From positions 1 through 38,496 of the forward strand of contig CACEIC010000007.1 in assembly GCA_902559605.1 (NCBI GenBank): DNA of 38,496 nt, in the 5' to 3' direction. The DNA is from an uncultured Pelagibacteraceae bacterium. GTDB lineage: Bacteria > Pseudomonadota > Alphaproteobacteria > Pelagibacterales > Pelagibacteraceae. Below the pieces are notes generated by a model, which was given only the letters and a program-made list of their open reading frames with translations, was not told the DNA's origin and made no database searches. Numbering within the stretch: position 1 is the first letter of the stretch; the number at the start of each line of letters is the position of its first letter. Shown here one piece after another: positions 9,453 through 18,620 of the stretch. The translations under genes and the position numbers were made by a program.

Positions 9453-10851
9453 TTTCTTGCTTGTATAATATTTTATTCTTTAGACTATCAATGCTTAAGT
9501 TTAGTTCATTATCTTCTTTTCTCAATTTTTCTATTGTTTTAACTGAGTGAATAACTGTTGTATGATCTCTATTAGCAAATGATCTACCAATTTCGGGTAA
9601 AGATTTAGATGTCAACATTTTTGCTAAATAAATGGCTGTTTGTCTTGGTCTTACAAGGTACCTCGACCTTCTTGGTGACAACATCTCATTTTTACTAATT
9701 TTAAAATACTTGCATACTATTGTTTGTATATTATCTATTTCAACTTTATTTTCAGTCAAATTGAGCAAATCTTTTAATATTACTTTAACCTCTGACATAG
9801 ATGGAGTTTTTCCATAAATTCTTGAAAAAGAAACTATTCTGTTAAATGCTCCAACTAGTTCTCTAATACTTGTATTAACTTCTTTGCTAATAAATTTTAT
9901 AACTTCATCATTAATTTTAATATTATTCGGATCATGAATTTGAAGATCACTGTTTTTTGAATTTATAATATTATATCTTAAATCAAAATCAGCATTTTGA
10001 ATATCTACAACTAGTCCGCCTGAAAATCTAGATTTAATTCTTTCTTGTATTCTAGTTAATTTACTTGGAGGTCTATCAGCAGATACAATAATTTGAGATC
10101 CTTTCTCCAATAGAACATTAAAAGTATGAAAAAACTCTTCTTGCATAGCTTCTTTGCCATTCATAAATTGAATATCATCAATCAAAAATATATCGGTATT
10201 TCTAAAATATTCTTTAAACTTTACCATATCGTTTGATTTAATTGATTTTACAAATTGATACATAAATCGCTCAGCGGAGATAAACATTACCTTATTTTTC
10301 TCTTTCAAACTTAAACCAATCGCATTTAATAAATGCGTTTTACCCATACCAACGCCACCATAAATATACAAAGGATTATAATGAGCTATTTGTTCTGAGA
10401 CTTTTTTTGCAGCTTCAAATGCTAGTTTATTGCTTTTACCAAGTAAAAAATTTTCAAAATTTTTATTCGGGTCAATTCGATTATATTGTAAGTAAGAATC
10501 TTTTATAAATGAAACCTTTTCATTATCAGATGTAATATCTTGTTTTATTTCATTATTGATTTTTACTTTACTATTTTCACTAATTATAAATTCTATTCTA
10601 GAAACATCCTTTCTAAATGATCTAATAATTTGCAATATTTGATCTAAATATCTCGAAGTGATCCAATCTCGAATGAATCTTGTTGAGACTGATATTAAAA
10701 CATAATTTTTTAATTCCTCTACAAGATCTATTTTTTTTAACCAACTATCATAAATCTCAGAGCCAAATTTATTTTTCATTTCATTCTGCACTAATTTCCA
10801 ATCAATTTTCTTAGTATCTTCTGACTTGATGTTACTGAGATTATTTTTCAT
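9442..10851 (-). CDS. dnaA: Chromosomal replication initiator DnaA
   Basis: PLYIYGGVGMGKTHLLNAIG, FLIDDIQFMNGKEAMQEEFFHTFN, C-terminal RPRQTAIYLAKMLTSKSLPEIGRSFANRDHTTVIHSVKTI. Confidence 0.97.
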   Translation of the reverse strand: MKNNLSNIKSEDTKKIDWKLVQNEMKNKFGSEIYDSWLKKIDLVEELKNYVLISVSTRFIRDWITSRYLDQILQIIRSFRKDVSRIEFIISENSKVKINNEIKQDITSDNEKVSFIKDSYLQYNRIDPNKNFENFLLGKSNKLAFEAAKKVSEQIAHYNPLYIYGGVGMGKTHLLNAIGLSLKEKNKVMFISAERFMYQFVKSIKSNDMVKFKEYFRNTDIFLIDDIQFMNGKEAMQEEFFHTFNVLLEKGSQIIVSADRPPSKLTRIQERIKSRFSGGLVVDIQNADFDLRYNIINSKNSDLQIHDPNNIKINDEVIKFISKEVNTSIRELVGAFNRIVSFSRIYGKTPSMSEVKVILKDLLNLTENKVEIDNIQTIVCKYFKISKNEMLSPRRSRYLVRPRQTAIYLAKMLTSKSLPEIGRSFANRDHTTVIHSVKTIEKLRKEDNELNLSIDSLKNKILYKQENEI

Positions 10852-11096
10852 GAGAGTCTGTTAAACTCCTATTCATTATCCAATGCAATAAATTTATTTT
10901 AATTCTAAAAAAAAAATAAAAGTTACAATTGTATAAATTAATAATTGAATCTAATTTGGAAGACAAAAATTTAGTAACCTTAAATTTACTTTTTTTAATT
11001 TTTTTATAACTTCATACTTCAAAGTTAAGAGATTCATTTTTTAATTGAAAAAAATTATCTCTAAAGTTGTATATTTTTCAAGTAAACCTAAAGTTG

Positions 11097-11357
11097 TTAA
11101 AGAGAATTTATTTTTTTTGTTATTCGAGAAATATTTCTTGACGCGTTTTGCTTTTTAATAATTCCTGTCTTAGCAATTTTCATTAGTTCTGAATTCAACT
11201 TTGGCAGAAAGGCTAAGGCTTCTTTTTTGTCCTTTTTATCAAGAATTATATTCATTTTTTTTATTGCAGATCTAAACCTGCTTTTTCTAGACTTATTTAC
11301 CGTTGTTTGACGTGATATACGTCTTATTCGTTTAATAGCTGATTTAGTGTTTGCCAT
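11097..11357 (-). CDS. rpsT: 30S ribosomal protein S20
   Basis: MANTKSAIKRIRRISRQTTVNKSRKSRFRSAIKKM...; start chosen at MANTK, internal to the listed ORF 11097..11420. Confidence 0.95.
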   Translation of the reverse strand: MANTKSAIKRIRRISRQTTVNKSRKSRFRSAIKKMNIILDKKDKKEALAFLPKLNSELMKIAKTGIIKKQNASRNISRITKKINSL

Positions 11358-11407
11358 AAGCGCGATTGTATATAACGAGAAATTTATACGGTCAATATAA
11401 TAATTTT

Positions 11408-12271
11408 TTATTTTTGACAAATATCACAAAAAAATGTTGATCTATTAGTGATAAATTTTTTTTTTATTGTCCCTTTGCATCCTGGTGAAAGACAACTCTT
11501 ATTTTCTCTATTGTATACTTTAAAGTTATCTTGAAAAGATCCATTTTTACCAATTATATTTTTAAAATCTCTAATACTAGACCCACCCTTTTTTATCGCT
11601 AAATTTAAAATTTTTCTTGAATATTTAATAATATTAATACAATCGTTTTCACTTAAAGATTTTGCTTTTTTTTTTGGATTTATTTTACAATTAAATAAAA
11701 TTTCACTTGCATAAATATTCCCCAAACCTGAAACGAACTTTTGATCTAAGAGAAAATTTTTTATATTCTTTTTCTTTTTATAAAAATATTTTTTTAAGTA
11801 GTTGAGATTAAATTTTGAAGAAAAAGGCTCAGGACCATAGTTATTTATAAAATTTTCTAAACTATTCTTATTTTCAAATAATTTGAAATAACCAAATCTT
11901 CTGGGATCATTATATATAATTTTTATGTTATCAAATTCCAAAAATACATGGTTATGTTTTTTTGGTAAATAAGGACTATGATAAAAACTTGCATTTGTTT
12001 TTTGATATAAAATATTTTTTCTTAAGAGATGTATAGTGCCAGACATTCCAAGATGAATTAAGCAAAATTTTTCATCATTTAAAACTAGTATGATATATTT
12101 TGAAAACCTCTTAACTTTTTTTATTGATTTTGATTGAAGTCTTGTTTCAAAACCTTTTTTTATTTTGTACCTTAAATTCCTATTCTTTATACTTACTTTT
12201 TTTATTTTTTTTCCTGTTATTGTTCTACTTAGTGACTCTTTAACAACTTCTACTTCTGGCAATTCTGGCAT
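11408..12271 (-). CDS. mutM: Formamidopyrimidine-DNA glycosylase
   Basis: MPELPEVEVVKESL N-terminus, FVSGLGNIYASEILF, GGSSIRDF, C-terminal zinc finger with FFCDICQK. Confidence 0.97.
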   Translation of the reverse strand: MPELPEVEVVKESLSRTITGKKIKKVSIKNRNLRYKIKKGFETRLQSKSIKKVKRFSKYIILVLNDEKFCLIHLGMSGTIHLLRKNILYQKTNASFYHSPYLPKKHNHVFLEFDNIKIIYNDPRRFGYFKLFENKNSLENFINNYGPEPFSSKFNLNYLKKYFYKKKKNIKNFLLDQKFVSGLGNIYASEILFNCKINPKKKAKSLSENDCINIIKYSRKILNLAIKKGGSSIRDFKNIIGKNGSFQDNFKVYNRENKSCLSPGCKGTIKKKFITNRSTFFCDICQK

Positions 12272-12303
12272 TTATTATTATATTAATTAATATTATTTAT
12301 TTT

Positions 12304-13011
12304 ATGCAACAATATCTTCAAAATAAAAAAGGTCTAGTCCAAGGTGTCTTTGATAAGGTTTATGATAAATACGACATCATGAATGACTTGATGTCACTTG
12401 GAGTTCATAGAATCTGGAAAAGAAATTTAATAAATTGGATGAACCCAAGTAAAAATAAAATTCTAGCAGATGTTGCATGTGGTACAGGTGATATAGCAAA
12501 ACTTTTTATCGATAATAGTTCAAATGAAAATATAGAATTATTTTGTATTGACCCCAATGAAGGAATGATGAAAAAGGGAAAAAATAGACTATCAAATTAT
12601 AAAAATATCAAGTGGATTAAGGGTTCAGCGGAGAAATTGCCTTTAAAATCTAATTCATGTGATTATTACACAATCAGTTTTGGTTTAAGAAATACAAAAA
12701 ACATTAATAAATCCTTAAGTGAAGCGTACAGAGTTTTAAAGTCAGGAGGTAGATTTTTTTGTTTAGAATTTTCAAAAATTCAAAATTTAAACTTAGATTT
12801 AGTCTATAAAAGATACTCTAAATTAATTCCAGAAATAGGAAAATTTGTGGTTGGTGAAAAAGAGCCTTATGAATATCTAATAAAAAGTATCCAAGAATTT
12901 GTTAATCAAGAGGAATTAAAGGATTTAATGGAGAAAAATAATTTTATTAAATGTGAGTATAGAAACTTTTCTGGTGGAATAGTAGCTATTCATTCAGGTT
13001 GGAAAATATGA
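12304..13011 (+). CDS. ubiE: Demethylmenaquinone/2-polyprenyl-benzoquinol methyltransferase
   Basis: VFDKVYDKYDIMNDLMSLGVHRIWKRNLI, ADVACGTGDIA, SFGLRNTKN. Confidence 0.96.
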   Translation: MQQYLQNKKGLVQGVFDKVYDKYDIMNDLMSLGVHRIWKRNLINWMNPSKNKILADVACGTGDIAKLFIDNSSNENIELFCIDPNEGMMKKGKNRLSNYKNIKWIKGSAEKLPLKSNSCDYYTISFGLRNTKNINKSLSEAYRVLKSGGRFFCLEFSKIQNLNLDLVYKRYSKLIPEIGKFVVGEKEPYEYLIKSIQEFVNQEELKDLMEKNNFIKCEYRNFSGGIVAIHSGWKI

Positions 13012-14576
13012 TTAAAAAATTATACATACTTTTTAAGCTTGGAAGGAAATTAGCAAAATCTGACGCTTTAAGTATATTCACAAAGTTTCATAATCCACCG
13101 ATTGGAATAAAAATTTTATTCTATTTGTTGTCTTTATCATTTTCAAAAAAAGATAATTCTTTTGTAAATGAAACCGAAGGTGAAAGATTATCAAACTCCT
13201 TACAATCTATGGGTACAACATTCATTAAATTAGGTCAATTTCTAGCAACCAGACCAGATATAATTGGAGAAAAGTTATCAAAGCAACTAGAGAGTTTACA
13301 AGATCGTTTGCCTCCCTTTGAATTATCTAAAGCTAAAGAAATAATCAAAAAGGATCTAGGGGAAGATAATTTTAATTCAATTATAAATCTATCTGAACCA
13401 GTGGCAGCAGCATCTATAGCTCAAGTTCATAAAGCGCAAATAAATGATAATGGCACAATTAAAGATGTGGCTATAAAAATTTTACGACCAAAGATAAAAA
13501 AAATATTCAACGAAGAAATCGATGCGTTAATGCTTTTTGCTTTTTTAACTGAGTCAATTATCAAAAAGACAAAAAGACTTAAATTAGTTGAGGTTGTTTA
13601 TTTGCTAAAAGAAATAACCAATTTAGAAATGGATTTAAGATTTGAAGCCGCTGCAGCTAATGAGTATTCTGAAAACACAAAGAATGACAGTGGATTTCAA
13701 GTTCCTAGAATTTATTGGAATTATACAAGTGAAAATGTAATGACTTTAGACTGGGTTGAAGGTGTCTCTATAAGAGAAACAGAAGAGTTAGAAAAAAGAA
13801 ATATAGATACCAAAAAAATTGCATCAGATATTATTCAACATTTTCTAAGACATGCTGTTAGAGATGGTTTTTTTCATGCAGATATGCATCAAGGTAACAT
13901 TTTTATAAACAATAGCGGTCAAATAGTTCCTATTGATTTTGGTATAATGGGAAGGCTCGATGATTTGAGTAAAAAATTTCTTGCTGAGATTTTATATGGA
14001 TTTATTAAACGAGATTATAAAAAAGTGGCTGAAGTTCATTTGGCCGCAGGGTTAGTTCCAAAAGAAGTGCCTGTTGATGATCTCGCCCAAGCACTAAGAT
14101 CAATAGGAGAGCCAATATTTGGTCAGTCAATTAAAGATATATCTGGCGGCAAACTACTCAAACAACTTTTTGATGTGACAGAAAAATTTAATATGCAAAC
14201 TCAACCACAATTGCTCATGCTACAGAAAACCATGGTAGTAGTTGAAGGTGTTGCAAGAAGATTAAATCCAGAGACAAACATTTGGGAAACGTCAAGACCT
14301 GTTCTTGAAAAATGGCTTAAAGAAACAAAAGATCCCATAACAACATTAAACGAAACTTTAAAAAATTCTGCAGAAGTTATAAAAAGATTACCAGAAATGC
14401 CGCAAATAATGGATAAAGCAAACCAAGCATTAACATTTCTTGCAAGTGGACAAATTCCACAAAATACTAATACGTATAATGATCTAAATACAAAAAAAAA
14501 TGAAATGGTAGCTTTCAGAAATCAATCAATCATTGGTTTATTATTACTTGTAATTTTAGGATTAGTAGTATTTTAA
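13008..14576 (+). CDS. ubiB: UbiB/ABC1 family ubiquinone biosynthesis kinase-like protein
   Basis: MGTTFIKLGQFLATRPDIIG (KxGQ motif), AAASIAQVHKA, FFHADMHQGNIFI, PIDFGIMGRLD; C-terminal TM. Confidence 0.95.
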   Translation: MIKKLYILFKLGRKLAKSDALSIFTKFHNPPIGIKILFYLLSLSFSKKDNSFVNETEGERLSNSLQSMGTTFIKLGQFLATRPDIIGEKLSKQLESLQDRLPPFELSKAKEIIKKDLGEDNFNSIINLSEPVAAASIAQVHKAQINDNGTIKDVAIKILRPKIKKIFNEEIDALMLFAFLTESIIKKTKRLKLVEVVYLLKEITNLEMDLRFEAAAANEYSENTKNDSGFQVPRIYWNYTSENVMTLDWVEGVSIRETEELEKRNIDTKKIASDIIQHFLRHAVRDGFFHADMHQGNIFINNSGQIVPIDFGIMGRLDDLSKKFLAEILYGFIKRDYKKVAEVHLAAGLVPKEVPVDDLAQALRSIGEPIFGQSIKDISGGKLLKQLFDVTEKFNMQTQPQLLMLQKTMVVVEGVARRLNPETNIWETSRPVLEKWLKETKDPITTLNETLKNSAEVIKRLPEMPQIMDKANQALTFLASGQIPQNTNTYNDLNTKKNEMVAFRNQSIIGLLLLVILGLVVF

Positions 14577-14584
14577 TCTCGACG

Positions 14585-15784
14585 ATGAATTATTTTGAGA
14601 ATAAAAAAATACTGTTGATTATATGTGGTGGAATTTCTGCTTACAAAAGTCTTGAGTTAATAAGATTATTTAAGAAAAATGGTGCTCGTGTAAAAACTAT
14701 ATTAACAAAAAATGCAAAAGAATTTGTAACTCCACTATCTGTTTCGTCTCTTTCCCAAGAAAAAGTTTATGACGATATATTTAGTGCAGAAAACGAAGCT
14801 GAGATGGACCATATATCTTTATCAAGATGGGCTGATGCAGTATTAGTTGCACCAATTACAGCTAATACCATATCGAAAGTAGCCTCAGGAAATGCAGAAG
14901 ATTTGGCGTCTACTGTTTTATTAGCTTCTAATAAACAAATATTTTTAGCACCGGCAATGAATGTAAGAATGTGGGAGCATCCTTCCAGTAAAGAAAACAT
15001 ATTAAAATTAAAAAGCTTTGGATACAAAATTATTGGGCCAGAGATAGGAGATATGGCATGTGGTGAATACGGTGAAGGAAAAATGACAGAACCAAATGAA
15101 ATAGTCAATACGCTTAAAAATTATTTTTCTAATTTAGATAAAAATAAAAAATTAAAAGCTTTAGTTACTGCAGGACCAACTAATGAATATATTGATCCTG
15201 TAAGATTTATTACAAATAAATCCAGTGGCAAACAAGGATATGAAATAGCCAAATGTCTTAGAGACAATGGATTTGATACGACACTTATTTCTGGAAAGAC
15301 AAGCATTAAACCTTTGGACGGCGTTAATTTTGTAAGTGTTGAAACTGCTGAAGAGATGTTCAAAGAAAGTTTAAATAATCTACCAACAGATGTAGCTATT
15401 TTTTCTGCAGCTGTTTCTGATTTTAAAGTGAAAAATTATAAAAGTACAAAGATTAAAAAGAATGAAGAATTTAACTTAGAGCTAGAAAAAAATATCGATA
15501 TTTTAAATCATATATCTAATCACAATTCATTAAGACCAAAAATAACAATTGGTTTTGCAGCAGAAACAAACAATCTCTCGACAAATGCAAAAGAGAAGTT
15601 GAATGAAAAAAATTGTGACTGGGTAATTGCAAATGATGTCTCAGATCAAACTATAGGATTTGGATCAGATTTTAATAAAATTTCTATATTTTACAAAGAT
15701 AAACCTGAAGAAAATTTTGAAAAGATGAGCAAATCATTGGTCGCTGAGGAAATAGTCAAAAGAATAATTCAACAGATTAATTAA
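14585..15784 (+). CDS. coaBC: Bifunctional phosphopantothenoylcysteine decarboxylase/synthetase
   Basis: LLIICGGISAYKSLELIRLF, LAPAMNVRMWEHP, VTAGPTNEYIDPVRFITNKSSGKQGYEIA, AAVSDF. Confidence 0.96.
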   Translation: MNYFENKKILLIICGGISAYKSLELIRLFKKNGARVKTILTKNAKEFVTPLSVSSLSQEKVYDDIFSAENEAEMDHISLSRWADAVLVAPITANTISKVASGNAEDLASTVLLASNKQIFLAPAMNVRMWEHPSSKENILKLKSFGYKIIGPEIGDMACGEYGEGKMTEPNEIVNTLKNYFSNLDKNKKLKALVTAGPTNEYIDPVRFITNKSSGKQGYEIAKCLRDNGFDTTLISGKTSIKPLDGVNFVSVETAEEMFKESLNNLPTDVAIFSAAVSDFKVKNYKSTKIKKNEEFNLELEKNIDILNHISNHNSLRPKITIGFAAETNNLSTNAKEKLNEKNCDWVIANDVSDQTIGFGSDFNKISIFYKDKPEENFEKMSKSLVAEEIVKRIIQQIN

Positions 15785-15788
15785 CTTA

Positions 15789-16226
15789 ATGGTTAAAGTC
15801 TTAATTAAAAAATTAGACAAGAAAGTTAAACTGCCAGAATATAAAACAACAGGATCATCTGGACTAGATTTGACTGCATTCATTGAAAAGAAAATAGTAA
15901 TTAAACCGGGCGAAAACGCTTTAGTGCCAACAGGTATATCCATTGCAATACCTGAGGATACCGAAGTTCAGATCAGGCCGCGTTCAGGTTTAGCGGCTAA
16001 AAATAATATAAGTGTATTAAATACTCCTGGAACAATTGATAGTGACTATAGAGGAGAAATAAAAGTAATTTTATTTAATCATGGAGATAAAGACTTTACA
16101 GTAAATAACGATGATAGAATTGCTCAAATGATACTAATGCCAATTCTAAAAGTAGATTTTGAAACTGTAGAAACTTTGCCTGAGACAATTAGAGGTTCGG
16201 GTGGATTTGGATCAACGGGTAAGTGA
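15789..16226 (+). CDS. dut: dUTP diphosphatase
   Basis: GSSGLDLTA, RPRSGLAAKN, GTIDSDYRGEIKV, DRIAQMIL, RGSGGFGSTGK: all five dUTPase motifs. Confidence 0.97.
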   Translation: MVKVLIKKLDKKVKLPEYKTTGSSGLDLTAFIEKKIVIKPGENALVPTGISIAIPEDTEVQIRPRSGLAAKNNISVLNTPGTIDSDYRGEIKVILFNHGDKDFTVNNDDRIAQMILMPILKVDFETVETLPETIRGSGGFGSTGK

Positions 16227-16975
16227 AAAATTCATTATCTAAACGAAAGCTTGAGAGATACTCTAGACAAATAATACTTAAGGATATTGGTATATTAGGA
16301 CAAAAGAAAATAATTAATTCAAAAGTTTTAATTGTAGGAATTGGTGGATTAGGTAGTCCAGTTGCAGATTTGTTGGCTAGATGCGGTGTAGGGTATATAG
16401 GTGCTATTGATCACGATAAAGTAGATATTTCAAATCTTCAAAGACAAATTTTGTATACTTCAAAAGATGTTGGAAAATTTAAGGTTGATATCTTTAAAAG
16501 AAGAATAAAATTAATTAACAGAGATGTAAAAGTCAAAATTTTAAAAGAAAAAGCATCAGAAAAAAATTTAAATAAAATTGTAAAAGATTTCGATATAATT
16601 GTAGATGGAACAGATAATTTTAAAACTAAATTTTTAATAAATAAATTTTCATTAAAATATAAAAGAAAATTAATAGTTGGTGCTATTAGCAAATTTGATG
16701 GACATATTTTTTCATTCGATTTTAATAATAAATCAAGCCCATGCTTAAAATGTTTTTACCAGTCAGAACCTTCTGATGAAGTTTTAAATTGTGAAAGTGA
16801 AGGAATATTAGGAACTACATCAAATATAATTGGGAGTATGCAAGCAAATGAAGTTTTAAAAAACATAATTTCTTCTGATAAAAGTCTTCACTCATCAATT
16901 CTGGTGGTTAATCTAAAAAAACTAGAATTTAGAAAAATAAAATTTACTAAAAAAAAGGGTTGCTTGTGCAATTAA
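16223..16975 (+). CDS. ThiF/MoeB/HesA family adenylyltransferase
   Basis: RYSRQIILKDIGILGQKKI, VGIGGLGSPVADLLARCGVG, DKVDISNLQRQILY, DGTDNFKTKFLIN. Confidence 0.92.
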   Translation: MKNSLSKRKLERYSRQIILKDIGILGQKKIINSKVLIVGIGGLGSPVADLLARCGVGYIGAIDHDKVDISNLQRQILYTSKDVGKFKVDIFKRRIKLINRDVKVKILKEKASEKNLNKIVKDFDIIVDGTDNFKTKFLINKFSLKYKRKLIVGAISKFDGHIFSFDFNNKSSPCLKCFYQSEPSDEVLNCESEGILGTTSNIIGSMQANEVLKNIISSDKSLHSSILVVNLKKLEFRKIKFTKKKGCLCN

Positions 16976-17412
16976 TCTTCAAGATTTTAATCATAATATT
17001 TTTTACCTCGAATGCCATTTCGGAGGATAATGAAAAATTTTTAATGCTTAAAAATGATAAGGTAAACGTAAGATATGGCCCAAGTTTTGATTATCCAATA
17101 AAGTATATTTACAAGAAAATAAACTTGCCGGTAAAAGTGATTGATAAAAAAGAAAATTTTAGAAGAATAATTGACAATAAAAAGAATGGTGGGTGGATAC
17201 ACATTTCTCAATTGAAGCAATCAAAATCCTTTATAACTGTATCAAATAAAATTCTATTCAAAAAACCAACTAAATTTTCTAAACCCTTGGCTAAAATAGA
17301 AACAGGAAGATTATTGATAGTGAAAAAATGCGAGAGAAATTGGTGCTTAGTAGAAACTAAAAGTTTTAAAGGGTGGGTTGACGAAGAAAATCTTTGGGGA
17401 AAAATTAACTAA
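16966..17412 (+). CDS. Secreted bacterial SH3-domain protein
   Basis: Signal peptide followed by VNVRYGPSFDYPIKYIY...GGWIHISQL and a second SH3-like repeat (GWVDEENLWG). Start uncertain (GTG 16966 or TTG 16960). Confidence 0.75.
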   Translation: MQLIFKILIIIFFTSNAISEDNEKFLMLKNDKVNVRYGPSFDYPIKYIYKKINLPVKVIDKKENFRRIIDNKKNGGWIHISQLKQSKSFITVSNKILFKKPTKFSKPLAKIETGRLLIVKKCERNWCLVETKSFKGWVDEENLWGKIN

Positions 17413-17438
17413 CCCTGTAAGTTATATATATTAACTAA

Positions 17439-17618
17439 TTATTTTTGTTGGACACAAACGTCTTTGATCACTGGAGCATTTGCACAATCAACACATTTAG
17501 TCTTTTGAACTATGCATCCATCATCAAGGACTTCAACATCAACTATTTTATCACACTTGGAACAAGTTGAAGAAATTGTTAATCCACATTTTTTACAATT
17601 ATAATTTTCTATTTGCAT
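17439..17618 (-). CDS. 59-aa cysteine-rich (8 Cys) zinc-ribbon-like mini-protein
   Basis: Reverse-strand ATG at 17618 gives MQIENYNCKKCGLTISSTCSKCDKIVDVEVLDDGCIVQKTKCVDCANAPVIKDVCVQQK*, with CxxC pairs CKKC, CSKC and CVDC. Not in the ORF track because of its size. Confidence 0.75.
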   Translation of the reverse strand: MQIENYNCKKCGLTISSTCSKCDKIVDVEVLDDGCIVQKTKCVDCANAPVIKDVCVQQK

Positions 17619-17664
17619 ATATTAAAAATTAAATATGAAAAAATTATTTTCAACAAATATCCTT

Positions 17665-17683
17665 GCGAATAATTATTATTTAC
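17665..17683 (-). promoter_or_regulatory. Fur-box-like element (copy 3)
   Basis: Reverse strand GTAAATAATAATTATTCGC, part of the direct repeat TTGCGAATAATTATTATT (+ strand 17663 and 17693). Confidence 0.55.
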
Positions 17684-17694
17684 GCATTTTTTTT

Positions 17695-17713
17695 GCGAAT
17701 AATTATTATTACT
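17695..17713 (-). promoter_or_regulatory. Fur-box-like element (copy 2)
   Basis: Reverse strand AGTAATAATAATTATTCGC, exactly 30 bp from copy 3. Confidence 0.55.
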
Positions 17714-17751
17714 ACTAATTATCCTTATTAAATTTTTCTTAAATACTTATT

Positions 17752-17770
17752 GATAATGATTATTATTTAC
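17752..17770 (-). promoter_or_regulatory. Fur box (copy 1), overlapping stop codon of the 17763..18005 gene
   Basis: Reverse strand GTAAATAATAATCATTATC matches the classical 19-bp Fur box GATAATGATAATCATTATC at 16/19 positions, counted by eye. Confidence 0.6.
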
Positions 17771-18005
17771 TTTTTGATCTACTTGCCCACCACTTATCTA
17801 AAATGAAATACCATATAGAATTGGCAATTGGTTCTACAATTGCATCAGTCAAAGCTATCATAAAAGATACATCAGCAACTATCATCAAAACAGTTATAGC
17901 AATTGCAAAATGACCAACTGTATAAACAATTGTTCTTAAAATAGAGCCTCTGTTATTGGAATAAATCTGACCGGCAGCTTTAAAAATACCGTTGGTAACT
18001 TCCAT
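17763..18005 (-). CDS. DUF2061-like small membrane protein
   Basis: 80 aa, two TM segments: RTIVYTVGHFAIAITVLMIVADVSFMIALTDAIVEPIANSIWYFILDKWW. Confidence 0.72.
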   Translation of the reverse strand: MEVTNGIFKAAGQIYSNNRGSILRTIVYTVGHFAIAITVLMIVADVSFMIALTDAIVEPIANSIWYFILDKWWASRSKSK

Positions 18006-18601
18006 TATTCTTTAAACGGGCTTTCAAGAACACAAGCAACTAAGTGAACTCTAGCCTGTTCTCCTCCATTAAAAAAGTTATGATACTTTGTATTGTTAGT
18101 AATCCATACATGTCCATCTGCAGGCAAATGTTTTGCAACATTTTCAATGACCATTGAACAACCTGCATTAGTTACTATCGGAATATGTAATCTACACTCT
18201 GGATCTTTGTGCCAGCTTAGCGTTGATCTTGGCTCTTTTAATAAAAGCCTTACTCTTCCTAGTTTAAATTTTTTACTAAGAATTTCATAAACCTCTTTAA
18301 AATAAGTTTTCTCGAACTCTGGTAGCAACTGAGTATATTTCGATTCATCAATATCAATATCTCTTGAGACTTCTTTTCCTGTCTCATCAGCAATAGTCCA
18401 ATATCTACCTCTGATATTGTTCCCTTCTATAGAGTCTTTGTTATTTGGAATTTGATTTAGAGGAATTGCACCAAAGTGAGTAACACCTGGCGAATTAAAT
18501 TTCTTTTTCTCTAAAATTAGATTTAAGTCATTTCGCAATCTATTTATATCAAACTTAATTTCAGGAACTTTATAAAAGTCTTCGAACGATAGTGATGTCA
18601 T
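18005..18601 (-). CDS. Aspartyl/asparaginyl beta-hydroxylase-like 2OG-Fe(II) oxygenase
   Basis: STLSWHKDPECRLHIPIVTNAG (HxD plus RLHIP) and a distal ARVHLVACV, a cupin metal site typical of the AspH family. Confidence 0.78.
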   Translation of the reverse strand: MTSLSFEDFYKVPEIKFDINRLRNDLNLILEKKKFNSPGVTHFGAIPLNQIPNNKDSIEGNNIRGRYWTIADETGKEVSRDIDIDESKYTQLLPEFEKTYFKEVYEILSKKFKLGRVRLLLKEPRSTLSWHKDPECRLHIPIVTNAGCSMVIENVAKHLPADGHVWITNNTKYHNFFNGGEQARVHLVACVLESPFKE

Positions 18602-18620
18602 TTTTCCGCTTTCCTTAATA

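Noticed and set aside
10852-11096. Possible oriC in the 245-bp AT-rich region upstream of dnaA
   Set aside because: No convincing DnaA boxes (TTATNCACA) found by eye; AT-richness alone is not evidence in this genome. A GC-skew analysis of the whole genome would decide.
14767-15943. - strand ORFs 14767..15108, 15121..15363 and 15734..15943 antisense to coaBC/dut
   Set aside because: Shadow ORFs over well-conserved genes; no recognisable domains.
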